This document shows positions 1 to 7,887 of a DNA stretch of 64,000 nt, in pieces. The DNA is from Bog-473 sp963843365 (GTDB taxonomy: Bacteria; Actinomycetota; Acidimicrobiia; Acidimicrobiales; RAAP-2), in assembly GCA_963843365.1 (NCBI GenBank), contig CAWJKG010000002.1, forward strand, positions 1,302,001 to 1,366,000, given 5' to 3'. Numbering within the stretch: position 1 is the first letter of the stretch; the number at the start of each line of letters is the position of its first letter. The position numbers were made by a program, and so were the translations under genes. The notes below the pieces were generated by a model. It saw nothing but the letters and a program-made list of their open reading frames with translations. It was not told where the DNA came from and searched no databases.

Positions 1-763
1 GGGCTGCGGCCTCGGTGGCCAGCGATCCTTCGCCCCGGTCGGCCACCGGCGCCGGCTCGGCAGAGCCGGGCCCTGCGGCCAGGACACCGAGGAAGCGTTT
101 GCGGCTGGTGCCGACGAGGACGCCGGCGCACCCCGCGGTGGCCGCGGCGTCCACGAGGTGGTCGAGGTGACGCAGCAGGGACAGGTTGTGGGCGGTCGTC
201 TTCCCGAAGCCGATACCCGGGTCCACCCAGACCTCGGCGACCCCGGCCCGCAGGCCCCGACGGGCCCGTTCGAGCAGGAACGACGAGACCTCCGCTGCCA
301 CGTCGTCGTAGCGCGGGCCCGCCTGCATGGTCCGCGGCCGGCCCTGCATGTGCATGGCGACCCAGCCGGCGCCGGCGCCCGCGGCCACCTCGAACAGTGA
401 GGCCGAGATGTCGTTGACCAAGGTGGCCCCTGCGGCCAGGGCGGCCGACGCCACCTCCGGCTTGACGGTGTCGACCGACACCCGCACGGGACGCCCGCGG
501 CGCGGTGCCGAGGTGGCGGCCGCCGCGGCCAGGGCCTCGACGACGGGGACGACCCTCTCGAGCTCCACGCCCAGCGGCACCGGATCGGCCCCGGGACGGG
601 ACGACTCCCCGCCGACGTCGATCACGTCGGCACCCGCCGCCATCAGCTCGAGTCCACGGGCGACCGCCGCCTCAGTGGTGGCGTAGAGCCCACCGTCGGA
701 GAACGAGTCGGGCGTCACGTTGAGCACCCCCATCACGAGGGGCCCGGGCGCGCCCTGCGGCAC
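1..763 (-). CDS. folP: Dihydropteroate synthase, 3' end cut by the window edge
   Basis: Joins 6-hydroxymethyl-7,8-dihydropterin diphosphate to p-aminobenzoate to give dihydropteroate in folate synthesis (cytoplasmic TIM barrel). The start is GTG at 763, which puts MGVLNVTPDSFSDGG at residues 11-25; this is the first DHPS signature. GGESSRPGA near residue 50, VNDIS near 115, DPGIGFGKT near 170 and GTSRKRFLG near 215 are also visible. About 254 residues are inside the window; the family usually has 270-290, so only the C-terminus is missing. It lies 5 bp after folE and is surely cotranscribed with it. Identification is firm. Confidence 0.95.
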   Translation of the reverse strand, partial: MPQGAPGPLVMGVLNVTPDSFSDGGLYATTEAAVARGLELMAAGADVIDVGGESSRPGADPVPLGVELERVVPVVEALAAAAATSAPRRGRPVRVSVDTVKPEVASAALAAGATLVNDISASLFEVAAGAGAGWVAMHMQGRPRTMQAGPRYDDVAAEVSSFLLERARRGLRAGVAEVWVDPGIGFGKTTAHNLSLLRHLDHLVDAAATAGCAGVLVGTSRKRFLGVLAAGPGSAEPAPVADRGEGSLATEAAA

Positions 764-768
764 GGTCC

Positions 769-1338
769 TCAGTGGCCCCGGATGAACTGCATGGCCTCCG
801 CCCGGGTGGCCACGTCGGTGCGGAAGAGCCCGCGCACCGACGACGTGACCGTCACCGTCCCCGGCTTCTTGACGCCACGCATCGACATGCACAGGTGCTC
901 GGCCTCAATGACGACGAGCACGCCGCGGGGGGCCAGGACGCCGTCGATGGCGTCTGCGATCTGGGTGGTCATGCGCTCCTGCACCTGCAGGCGGCGGGCG
1001 TAACCGTCGACGAGGCGGGCCAGCTTCGACAGGCCGGTGATGCGGCCGTCCTCCGCCGGGATGTAGGCCACGTGCGCCTTGCCCAGGAACGGGACGAGAT
1101 GGTGTTCGCACAACGAGGCGAACGGGATGTCGCGCACCATCACCATTTCGTCGTGCTCGGCCGCGAAGGTGACCTCCAGGTGGCGGGCCGGGTCGTCGTG
1201 CAGGCCGGAGAACAGCTCCTCATACATGGACGCCACGCGCGTGGGGGTGGCCACCAGGCCGTCACGGTCGGGGTCCTCCCCGATGGCGATGAGGATCTCG
1301 TGCACGGCGGCGCGCACCCGTTCGACGTCGACGCTCAC
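769..1338 (-). CDS. folE: GTP cyclohydrolase I
   Basis: Converts GTP to 7,8-dihydroneopterin triphosphate, the first step of tetrahydrofolate synthesis. At 189 residues it has the normal bacterial length. The zinc and catalytic motifs are present: SLCEHHLVPF near residue 75, GLSKLARLVD near 105, QERMTTQIADAI near 120, and EAEHLCMSMRGVKKPG near 145, which holds the second zinc Cys. The ATG overlaps the stop of the upstream tilS-hpt gene by 4 bp (ATGA) and folP follows, so this is a tight operon. In mycobacteria ftsH sits between hpt and folE; here it is absent. Confidence 0.97.
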   Translation of the reverse strand: MSVDVERVRAAVHEILIAIGEDPDRDGLVATPTRVASMYEELFSGLHDDPARHLEVTFAAEHDEMVMVRDIPFASLCEHHLVPFLGKAHVAYIPAEDGRITGLSKLARLVDGYARRLQVQERMTTQIADAIDGVLAPRGVLVVIEAEHLCMSMRGVKKPGTVTVTSSVRGLFRTDVATRAEAMQFIRGH

Positions 1339-2831
1339 GTTGCTGCTCCCTTGTACCGGTGGACCCCGCGGAGGTTGCGGTAGCGCTCGGCCACGTCGAG
1401 GCCGTAGCCGACCACGAACTCCGGCGGAATGGTGAAGCCGATGTAGCGCAGGTCGAGATCGACCCGTTGCTCGCCTTCCTTCACCAGGAGGGCACAGATC
1501 TCGACGCTCTTCGGGGACCGCGCCGTCAGGTAGCGCCGGAGGTAGTTCAAGGTGAGGCCGCTGTCGATGATGTCCTCGACCACCAGCACGTGGCGCCCCT
1601 CGAGCTCGGAGTCCAGGTCCTTGACGATGCGCACGACGCCCGACGTCTTCGTGGCGCTGCCATAGGAGGAGACGGCCATGAAGTCCACGTCGACCGGCAG
1701 GGCGATGGCCCGGCAGAGATCGCTCATGAAGAGCATGGCTCCCTTCAGGACCGCCACGAGCAGCGGTGCCTCGGCGGCATAGTCCGCGGTGATCTCCTCA
1801 CCGAGCTCGGCCACCCGCGCCGCCAGGCGCTCGGCCTCCACCAGCACGGGACCCACGTCTGGTGCAGCCCAGGACGGGACGCCCGCTCCGGACTCGTCGA
1901 GGGTCACCGGCGTGACAATACCGGAGCGCCGACTCGGCTCGACCCGGAGCCGGCCGCCGCTGCGCCGCACCCGCTGCCCGCCCGCCAGCTCCGTGCCCCG
2001 GGCGGCACCGGCCGCGACGGCCAGGGTGCGATCCACCTCGGCCAACGAGGGCGGATGCTCGCTCCCACACTCGTCACGCAACCAGCGCCGCAGGGCGCGG
2101 CGCGCCACGGGCCGCGCCGCGCCCGCCACGGCGCGGGCGTCGGCGGGGTCGGGGAGCTTCTGCGCGGCCAGCGCATTGAGCAGTGCGACCTCGTCGCGCA
2201 GCACGCCGGCCTGGCGGGCCAGCACCGGGACGGGGTCCCGCCCCGCCAGCTCGGCACACAGTGGGAGGAGCTCGTGACGGATCCGGTTGCGCAGGAAGGC
2301 CGGATCGTCATTGCTCTCGTCGCAGACCGGCGTCAGCCCGAGGTCGGCGCAGAGCGCGTGGGTCTCGCTCCGGCGCAGGCCGAGGAGGGGATGACGCGGG
2401 CCGGGCGCCATGCCCGCCAGGCCGTCGGCGCCCGCGCCGCGCAGCAGGTTCACGAGCACGGTCTCGGCCTGATCGTCCATGGTGTGCCCGGTGGCGACGT
2501 CGGCGGGCAACACGGCGAAGCGGGCCGCCCTGGCCCGCGCCTCGAGGTTCGGCCCTGCCGCCACCGCGACGCGCCGGCGCTCGAGGCGGGCGCCGAACCG
2601 CGCCGCGGCCGCCGCGACCACCTCGCCCTCGGCCCCGGAGCCGGGGCGCAAGCCGTGGTCGACGTGCACGGCGGTGACCGCACACCCGGCCGCCACCGCC
2701 AACACGAGGAGGGCCAGCGAGTCCGCACCACCCGAGACCGCGCAGCACAGCGCTGCACCACCCGCCGGGAAGGTGCACCGGCGCAGGAGCTCGGGGATCA
2801 GGGGGGAGGCGGCGGTGTCCTCCTCACCCAC
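1335..2831 (-). CDS. tilS-hpt: Bifunctional tRNA(Ile)-lysidine synthase / hypoxanthine phosphoribosyltransferase
   Basis: One 498-residue reading frame carries two enzymes. Residues 1 to about 310 are TilS, which makes lysidine-34 in the tRNA-Ile that reads AUA. The PP-loop SGGADS is at about 34-39, followed by HVDHGLRPGS, GHTMDDQAETVL and NDDPAFLRNRIRHELLP. Residues from about 320 on are Hpt (purine salvage): LVAVLKGAMLF, VSSYGSATKTSG and the PRPP loop VLVVEDIIDSGLT. These are separate neighbouring genes in most actinobacteria; a TilS/HprT fusion is known in Listeria. No frame change is seen at the junction. The first ATG overlaps the DUF2342 gene by 8 bp. Confidence 0.93.
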   Translation of the reverse strand: MGEEDTAASPLIPELLRRCTFPAGGAALCCAVSGGADSLALLVLAVAAGCAVTAVHVDHGLRPGSGAEGEVVAAAAARFGARLERRRVAVAAGPNLEARARAARFAVLPADVATGHTMDDQAETVLVNLLRGAGADGLAGMAPGPRHPLLGLRRSETHALCADLGLTPVCDESNDDPAFLRNRIRHELLPLCAELAGRDPVPVLARQAGVLRDEVALLNALAAQKLPDPADARAVAGAARPVARRALRRWLRDECGSEHPPSLAEVDRTLAVAAGAARGTELAGGQRVRRSGGRLRVEPSRRSGIVTPVTLDESGAGVPSWAAPDVGPVLVEAERLAARVAELGEEITADYAAEAPLLVAVLKGAMLFMSDLCRAIALPVDVDFMAVSSYGSATKTSGVVRIVKDLDSELEGRHVLVVEDIIDSGLTLNYLRRYLTARSPKSVEICALLVKEGEQRVDLDLRYIGFTIPPEFVVGYGLDVAERYRNLRGVHRYKGAAT

Positions 2832-3876
2832 CGGCTCGGGCCACCCAGGCCGCGGGAGCGCGGATCTCCTCCAGCGTGGGGAGCCACTCCGGCCCCTCCC
2901 ACACCCGGGCCAGGAGCGCCGGCCCGCCGGCGGCCTCCACCGACTCGACGAAACGCTCGCCCTCGGCGTACTGGCGCATTTTCGCGTCCAATCCCAGCAG
3001 CTTGGACATCAACCGGGTCAGCCCGCGCGCCTGGGTGCGCCGTTCGTGCAGCACCCGGGAGAAGTGGGCGGCGCCGGGCACCTCGGCCGCGCCGGCCCGA
3101 TCCATGGTCACGTCGCCGTGCCCCTCCAACAGGCTCATCATCCCCGAGATCTTCGACAGGGCCAGCCGCTGTTCGGGGGTGGCCAGCATGGCGAGGACGC
3201 CGCCCTCGCCGGCCGGGTTGCGCCCCGCGCGCACCTCGTCGGCGGCACGCCGCACCAGTTCCGCCAGCCCCGAGGGATCACCCGAGAGCGGGCCGAGCAG
3301 CTCGCCGACCAGCCCGACGAAGTGGTCCCGCAGCCAGGGCACCGCCGTGAACTGCAGGCGGTGCGTCACTTCGTGCAGGGCGAGCCAGAGGCGGAACTCG
3401 CCCGGCTCGAATCCGTACTGCGTCTCGACGGCGACGATGTTGGGACCGACGTAGGAGACGAGGTCCTGGTCCTCCGGTGCCTCGTCGTTGATCAACAGGT
3501 CGTACTGCCCGAGCACCCGCGTCGCCATGTAGGCCAACATCAGGCCGAGCTGGGTCCCGGCCACGGTGCGGCCCACGACGAGCGAGGGGCCCCCGAGCCT
3601 GGCCCCGCGTTTGCGCTGCAGCTGCACCATGGCCGGCCCGACGAGGCGCTCGACGGAGCGCACGTTGGCGGCGGCCCAGCCGGCGCGGTCGGTCACCTTG
3701 GCCCGGGCCCTGCCGTGGGCCGAGTGCAACCCCGTGGCCTCGCTCACCAACGTCTCCGCCCGCGCCGTCAGCTCGTCGAACTGCCCCTGCAGGTCGCGCG
3801 AGCGGTAGGTCGCCGGCGCGGGTTTGAGGATGAGGGCGCCCGCCGCCACCCGCTGGGCCAGGGCCCAGTCCACCAT
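2824..3876 (-). CDS. Zinc-dependent metalloprotease-like protein (DUF2342 family)
   Basis: A 350-residue protein of the actinobacterial DUF2342 family, also called coenzyme F420 biosynthesis-associated protein; its function is unproven. The metallopeptidase-like motif HEVTHRLQF is near residue 168 and a candidate third ligand is in LEGHGDVTMD near 255. No signal peptide or membrane segment is visible, so it is probably cytoplasmic. Its place directly upstream of tilS is conserved in mycobacteria (Rv3626c-Rv3625c), which supports the family call. It overlaps tilS-hpt by 8 bp and probably begins the operon. The F420 link is family annotation only; no F420 genes are visible here. Confidence 0.85.
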   Translation of the reverse strand: MVDWALAQRVAAGALILKPAPATYRSRDLQGQFDELTARAETLVSEATGLHSAHGRARAKVTDRAGWAAANVRSVERLVGPAMVQLQRKRGARLGGPSLVVGRTVAGTQLGLMLAYMATRVLGQYDLLINDEAPEDQDLVSYVGPNIVAVETQYGFEPGEFRLWLALHEVTHRLQFTAVPWLRDHFVGLVGELLGPLSGDPSGLAELVRRAADEVRAGRNPAGEGGVLAMLATPEQRLALSKISGMMSLLEGHGDVTMDRAGAAEVPGAAHFSRVLHERRTQARGLTRLMSKLLGLDAKMRQYAEGERFVESVEAAGGPALLARVWEGPEWLPTLEEIRAPAAWVARAGG

Positions 3877-3919
3877 GGCCGGAGCCTCGGCGACCGCTTC
3901 GGGAACCGCCGGCGAAAGG

Positions 3920-4231
3920 TCAGTGCTCGCCGTGGTGCTGCTTGCTTTCTTCGTCGATCGCCTCGGCCACGCGGCGGATCAGACTGTCGGGCACCCGGTC
4001 CTTACACCGGTTGGCGATGACCCTGCGCAGTTCCGCCTCGAAGTCGGCGGCCCCGTGGCACGGACCGCACCAGTCCAGATGGACCCGGATTTCGCGGCGG
4101 CGCTCCTCCGTGAGCTCGCCGTCGAGGTAGTGGTACAGCTCGTGGACGGCCTCCTCGCAGTCGACCTCCGGCCCGAACAGGCCGCCTGCGTCCACCACGC
4201 CGTCCTCACCTTGTTCCACGTTGTCGCTCAT
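3920..4231 (-). CDS. RsrA-like zinc anti-sigma factor
   Basis: A 103-residue cytoplasmic anti-sigma factor. The ZAS-family motif H-x3-C-x2-C is seen as HLDWCGPC at residues 51-58, with a further Cys at 25 (DCEEAVHELYHYLDGEL), the arrangement of redox-sensing RsrA proteins. In that family, thiol oxidation releases zinc and frees the partner sigma factor. The ATG at 4231 overlaps the sigma-factor stop (ATGA), so the pair is translationally coupled. The C-terminus is His-rich (KQHHGEH). Redox sensing here is inferred from the motif. Confidence 0.88.
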   Translation of the reverse strand: MSDNVEQGEDGVVDAGGLFGPEVDCEEAVHELYHYLDGELTEERRREIRVHLDWCGPCHGAADFEAELRRVIANRCKDRVPDSLIRRVAEAIDEESKQHHGEH

Positions 4232-4812
4232 TCCCTCGAACCTCCGGGCACGCTGCCCACCAGGCCCCGTGCTGCCGCAACATCGTGCAACGCCTTCTGG
4301 AGTGCCCTTCTTCCCCGGTGGATCCGGCTCATGACGGTCCCGATGGGCACGTCGGTGATCTCGGAGATCTCCTTGTAGCTGAAACCCTCGACGTCGGCCA
4401 GGAGGACGGCCATCCGGAAGGCCTCGGGCAGAGCCTCGAGGGCGGCCTTCACGTCCTCGTCGGTGAAGCGCTCCAGGGCCTCGTCCTCGGCCGAGCGACC
4501 GGGATCGCTCCCGCCCGAGCCGGCCAGGCGCTTGTAGAGGTACAGGTCCTCGACGTCCTCGACGTCCGCCACCTCCGGACGGCGCTGGGCGGCCCGGTAG
4601 TTGTTGATGTAGGTGTTCGTCAGAATGCGGTACAGCCAGGCCCGCAGGTTGGTGCCCTCGGTGAAGGAGCCGTAGGAGCGGTAGGCCTTGAGGTAGGTCT
4701 CCTGCACCAGGTCCTCGGCGTCGGCCCGGTTGCGGGTCATACGCAGCGCGGCCGAGTACAGCCCCGGCATGAATTCCATGGCGACGTCGGTGAAGGTCGC
4801 CTGGTCTGCCAT
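4228..4812 (-). CDS. ECF RNA polymerase sigma factor, SigR/SigH type
   Basis: A 194-residue ECF sigma factor. Region 2 has DAEDLVQETYLKAYRSYGSF and NLRAWLYRILTNTYINNYR (about residues 31-75), almost identical to SigR/SigH. Region 4 has GFSYKEISEITDVPIGTVMSRIHRGRR (about 145-171). It is followed by its anti-sigma gene with a 4-bp overlap. The probable role is the response to thiol-oxidative stress, by homology. I saw no GGAAT-N18-GTT autoregulatory promoter. TAGGGT stands exactly 6 nt before the ATG, suggesting a leaderless transcript. The P450 gene starts divergently 38 bp away. Confidence 0.93.
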   Translation of the reverse strand: MADQATFTDVAMEFMPGLYSAALRMTRNRADAEDLVQETYLKAYRSYGSFTEGTNLRAWLYRILTNTYINNYRAAQRRPEVADVEDVEDLYLYKRLAGSGGSDPGRSAEDEALERFTDEDVKAALEALPEAFRMAVLLADVEGFSYKEISEITDVPIGTVMSRIHRGRRALQKALHDVAAARGLVGSVPGGSRE

Positions 4813-4849
4813 GGGCCAACCCTACCCACCCGGGGATATCGTCTCGGCC
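4813..4849. promoter_or_regulatory. Divergent promoters of the sigma factor and P450 genes
   Basis: A 37-bp gap between two divergent start codons. On the minus strand TAGGGT (4824-4819) is followed by 6 nt and the sigma-factor ATG. On the plus strand TATCGT (4837-4842) is followed by 7 nt and the P450 GTG. Both fit a TAnnnT -10 element with transcription starting at the first base of the start codon. No Shine-Dalgarno sequence fits in the space. Inference from geometry only. Confidence 0.55.
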
Positions 4850-6070
4850 GTGACCACTGCACCCGAGGCACTCGGGATCAATCTGATGGACGGGGAGTTC
4901 TTCGGGCGGGAGCCCCACGACGCCTACGCCTGGATGCGGGCCCACGCGCCGGTCTACTACGACGAGGCCAACGACCTCTGGGGCGCCGCCAGCTACGCCG
5001 CCGTCAAGGCGGCTTCGGTCGACACCGAGGGCTTCTCGAGCGCCCAGGGCATCCGGCCCAAGTACCCGCCCCTCCCGATGATGATCGACTTCGACGCCCC
5101 CGAGCACGTGCGCCGACGCCGCCTCGTCTCCGAGGGCTTCACCCCGAAGCGGGTGCGGGCCATGGAGGACCAGCTCCGGGTGGCCTGCGACCTCATCCTC
5201 GACACGGTGTGCGAGCGGGGCAGCTGCGACTTCGTGGCCGACATTGCGGCGCCGCTCCCCATTGCGGTGATCGGCGACATGTTGGGCGTGGCCCCGTCCG
5301 ACCGGGCCGAGCTGCTCGAGTGGTCCGACGTGATGCTGAAGTCGCAGGGCTCACCCGACCCCGAGGCCATGGTCGGGGCCATGCAGGCGTTCGAGGGTTA
5401 CACGGCCTACATCAACCCGGTCCTGGCCGATCGCAAGGCGACGGGCAGCACGGCCGATCTCGTGGGCGTGCTCTGCCAGGCCGAGATCGACGGCGACTCG
5501 CTCGACGAGGCCTCGCTGATCCACGAGACGCTGCTGATCCTCATCGGTGGCGACGAGACCACGCGGCACGTCATCAGCGGCGGCCTCGAGGAGCTGCTGG
5601 CGCATCCCGACCAACTGGCCCGCCTCACCGCGGACCCCGCGGGCCTGCTGCCCGGCGCCGTGGAGGAGATGCTGCGCTGGGTGTCGCCGATCAAGAACAT
5701 GGCCCGCACCGCCACGCGGGACGTGGTGCTGGGCGACGCCACCATCAGGGAGGGCCAGGAGCTGCTCCTCCTCTACCCCTCGGCCAACCGCGACGAGACG
5801 GTGTTCGACGACCCCGACACCTTCGACATCACGCGCAGCCCGAACCCCCACATCGCCTTCGGCTTCGGCGCGCACTTCTGCCTCGGCAACCAGCTGGCCC
5901 GGCTGGAACTCAAGGTCATGTTCGAGCAGCTCCTGGCACGCATGCCCGACATCCATCTCACCGTCGGACGCGACACCCTGCCCCGCCGCCCGGCCAACTT
6001 CATTTCCGGCTTCGAGAGCATGCCGGTGGCGTTCACGCCCTCGGCGCCTCTCGGCCCCGCGGCAGCGTGA
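4850..6070 (+). CDS. Cytochrome P450, CYP142-like (steroid side-chain oxidase type)
   Basis: A 406-residue soluble bacterial P450. The I-helix is GGDETTR, the K-helix ExxR lies in EEMLRW, and the heme loop is FGFGAHFCLGNQLAR with the Cys ligand. From memory it resembles mycobacterial CYP142A1 along its length (ALPMMIDFD-like segment, APLPIAVIGDMLGV, RPANFISGFESMPV). CYP142 enzymes oxidise the C26/C27 carbon of cholesterol or cholestenone. The start is GTG 4850, which gives VTTAPEALGINLMDGEFF; an upstream in-frame ATG would run into the divergent sigma gene. The stop overlaps the next gene by 1 base. The P450 call is certain, the substrate class is inferred. Confidence 0.92.
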   Translation: MTTAPEALGINLMDGEFFGREPHDAYAWMRAHAPVYYDEANDLWGAASYAAVKAASVDTEGFSSAQGIRPKYPPLPMMIDFDAPEHVRRRRLVSEGFTPKRVRAMEDQLRVACDLILDTVCERGSCDFVADIAAPLPIAVIGDMLGVAPSDRAELLEWSDVMLKSQGSPDPEAMVGAMQAFEGYTAYINPVLADRKATGSTADLVGVLCQAEIDGDSLDEASLIHETLLILIGGDETTRHVISGGLEELLAHPDQLARLTADPAGLLPGAVEEMLRWVSPIKNMARTATRDVVLGDATIREGQELLLLYPSANRDETVFDDPDTFDITRSPNPHIAFGFGAHFCLGNQLARLELKVMFEQLLARMPDIHLTVGRDTLPRRPANFISGFESMPVAFTPSAPLGPAAA

Positions 6071-6888
6071 TGGCCAGTGCCGGCCCCGCGGCGGGGATCG
6101 CCGGCTGGTCCATCCTCGTCACGGGGGGCGGCAGCGGCATCGGGCTCGCCACGGCGGAGCGCTTCGCCGCCGACGGCGCGCACGTCACGATCTGCGGGCG
6201 CACGGAGCAGAAGCTCCTCGACGCCCGCGAGCGGATCGCCGCCGGTGCCGCGGGCGGCGCCACGGTGCGCTGCGTGGTGGCGGACGTGACGGTGGAAGAG
6301 CAGGTCGCCCGGGCGGTCGCCGTGACCGCCGAGGAGACGGGCCGCATCGACGGGCTGTTCGCCTGTGCGGGCGGCTCGCTCCACCTGGGCTCCGTGCTCA
6401 CGGCCGACGTCGACGCGGTGCGCGCCACCATCGACCTCAACCTCACCGGGTCGGTCATCTGCGTGAAGCAGGGGGGCGCCGCCATGCAGGCACAGGGCGG
6501 CCCCGGATCCATCGTGCTGATGTCCTCGGGCGCCGGCCGCTTCCCCCACCCCCACCTCTGGGCCTACGGCGTCTCGAAGGCCGGGATCTGCTTCCTGGCC
6601 GAGACGGCGGGCGAGGAGCTGGGCCCGCTCGGCATCCGCGTCAACGCGGTGGCGCCGGGAATCATCGCCGACGAGCTCATGGCCTTCATTACCGCCGGCG
6701 GGCCCCTGCTCGACGACTACCTGGAGCAGATGCCGCTCGGCCGGGTCGGGACCGTCGAGGACGTGGCCGCCGCCGTCCGCTACCTCATGGGTCCCGAGTC
6801 CTCCTTCGTCACGGGAGAGACCCTGGCCGTCGACGGCGGGCACCATCTCCGGCGCGGCGCCGACTACTCACTCCTCTTCGGGGGTTGA
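6070..6888 (+). CDS. Short-chain dehydrogenase/reductase (SDR)
   Basis: A 272-residue classical SDR oxidoreductase. The Rossmann motif TGGGSGIG is near residue 18, an NNAG-equivalent (FACAGGS) near 97, the catalytic Ser in SSGAG near 155 and YGVSK near 170. The C-terminus has the common EDVAAAVRYLMGPESSFVTGETLAVDGG segment. Start ATG 6070 overlaps the P450 stop (TGATG), so the two are translationally coupled and may act on the same sterol or lipid substrate. The substrate cannot be read from the sequence. Confidence 0.88.
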   Translation: MASAGPAAGIAGWSILVTGGGSGIGLATAERFAADGAHVTICGRTEQKLLDARERIAAGAAGGATVRCVVADVTVEEQVARAVAVTAEETGRIDGLFACAGGSLHLGSVLTADVDAVRATIDLNLTGSVICVKQGGAAMQAQGGPGSIVLMSSGAGRFPHPHLWAYGVSKAGICFLAETAGEELGPLGIRVNAVAPGIIADELMAFITAGGPLLDDYLEQMPLGRVGTVEDVAAAVRYLMGPESSFVTGETLAVDGGHHLRRGADYSLLFGG

Positions 6889-6934
6889 CCCTGGTCCCAC
6901 CCATTCTCCCCGGGGACCCCTTGCATCCTGCTAT

Positions 6935-6949
6935 CCGAAATGATTACGG
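6935..6949. promoter_or_regulatory. Putative Zur operator over the znuA promoter
   Basis: CCGAAATGATTACGG is a 15-bp palindrome with 6 of 7 arm positions paired around a central G. The core AATGATT resembles known actinobacterial Zur boxes built around an AATNATT-type centre. It overlaps TACGGT (6945-6950), a possible -10 element 7 nt before the znuA ATG at 6958, so a bound repressor would block RNA polymerase. The last gene of the operon is a Fur-family regulator. Function is inferred. Confidence 0.6.
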
Positions 6950-6957
6950 TTACGGTT

Positions 6958-7887
6958 ATGACATCGCACAGACCGCTCCAGGTCCTGGCCGGCGCTGCCC
7001 TGGCCGCCGCCGCCAGCTTCGGCCTCGCCGTCGGAACCGGGCCGGGCGCGGGGGCCGGAGCCTCCACCCCGGGGATCGTCCACGTGGTGGCGGCGGAGAA
7101 CTTCTGGGGCAACATCACCACCCAGCTCGGCGGGCATGACGTGCGGGTCACCTCGCTCATCACGAATCCCAACGCGGACCCCCACCTCTTCGAGACCGAC
7201 GCCGCGGATGCGGCCACCCTGGCGGCGGCGCAGGTGGTGATCGAGAACGGTGCCGGATACGACACCTGGATGAGCTCGCTCCTGAGCGCAGACGGGAAGA
7301 ACCCCGCGGTGGTGAACGCGGCGTCCGTGCTCCACGTCACGGGCAGCGACCCCAATCCCCACCTCTGGTACGACGTCCCGCGAGTGCCCAAGGTCGCGGC
7401 AGCCATTGCGGCCGCGCTCGAGAAGGCGGCCCCGGCGCACACGGCGACCTTCAAGGCCAACCTCGCCACCTTCGACGCCTCGCTCGCCCCGATTGACGCG
7501 ACACTCGCCACCATCAAGTCCCGTTACCACCATGCGCCGGTCGCCTACACCGAGCGCGTCCCCGGCTACGCCCTGGCGGCGGCCGGCCTCGACGTCGTCA
7601 CGCCGCCCGGGTTCGCGCGGGCCATCGAGGATGGCGACGACCCGGGGCCGGCGGACACGCTGGCGATGCAACGCCTTCTGGACCACCGTGACATCGACGT
7701 CCTGCTGTACAACGTGCAGACGGTGACGCCGGTCACCACCCAGATCCGGGCGCTGGCCCGCACCCACGGCATCGCGGTCGTCGGTGTCTCCGAGACGCTG
7801 CCCGCCGGCGATGCCACCTACCAGCAGTGGCAGCAGTCACAGCTGACCGAGCTGCTCCACGCCCTCGAGTCGAGCCGCAACCCGTGA
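6958..7887 (+). CDS. znuA: Zinc/manganese ABC transporter substrate-binding protein (ZnuA-like)
   Basis: Secreted metal-binding component of a zinc importer, 309 residues. The N-terminus MTSHRPLQVLAGAALAAAA is a signal peptide. Candidate metal ligands of the cluster A-I fold are visible: the His in DPHLFET, the His in NPHLWYDVP and a Glu in YTERVPGY. A His/Asp-rich loop typical of many ZnuA proteins is absent. Start ATG 6958 is preferred over in-frame ATG 6940, which lies inside the palindromic operator and would spoil the n-region. It overlaps the ATPase gene by 4 bp (GTGA). Zinc specificity rests on the Zur-like operator and regulator. Confidence 0.88.
   Translation: MTSHRPLQVLAGAALAAAASFGLAVGTGPGAGAGASTPGIVHVVAAENFWGNITTQLGGHDVRVTSLITNPNADPHLFETDAADAATLAAAQVVIENGAGYDTWMSSLLSADGKNPAVVNAASVLHVTGSDPNPHLWYDVPRVPKVAAAIAAALEKAAPAHTATFKANLATFDASLAPIDATLATIKSRYHHAPVAYTERVPGYALAAAGLDVVTPPGFARAIEDGDDPGPADTLAMQRLLDHRDIDVLLYNVQTVTPVTTQIRALARTHGIAVVGVSETLPAGDATYQQWQQSQLTELLHALESSRNP

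Noticed and set aside
1359..3350. 663-codon plus-strand frame opposite tilS-hpt and DUF2342
   Set aside because: It is antisense to two strongly recognised genes, with Arg/Gly/His-rich composition and no domain; a GC-bias shadow.
6940..6957. ATG 6940 as the znuA start
   Set aside because: It lies inside the palindromic operator and would add MITVTV before the signal peptide; ATG 6958 gives a normal n-region.
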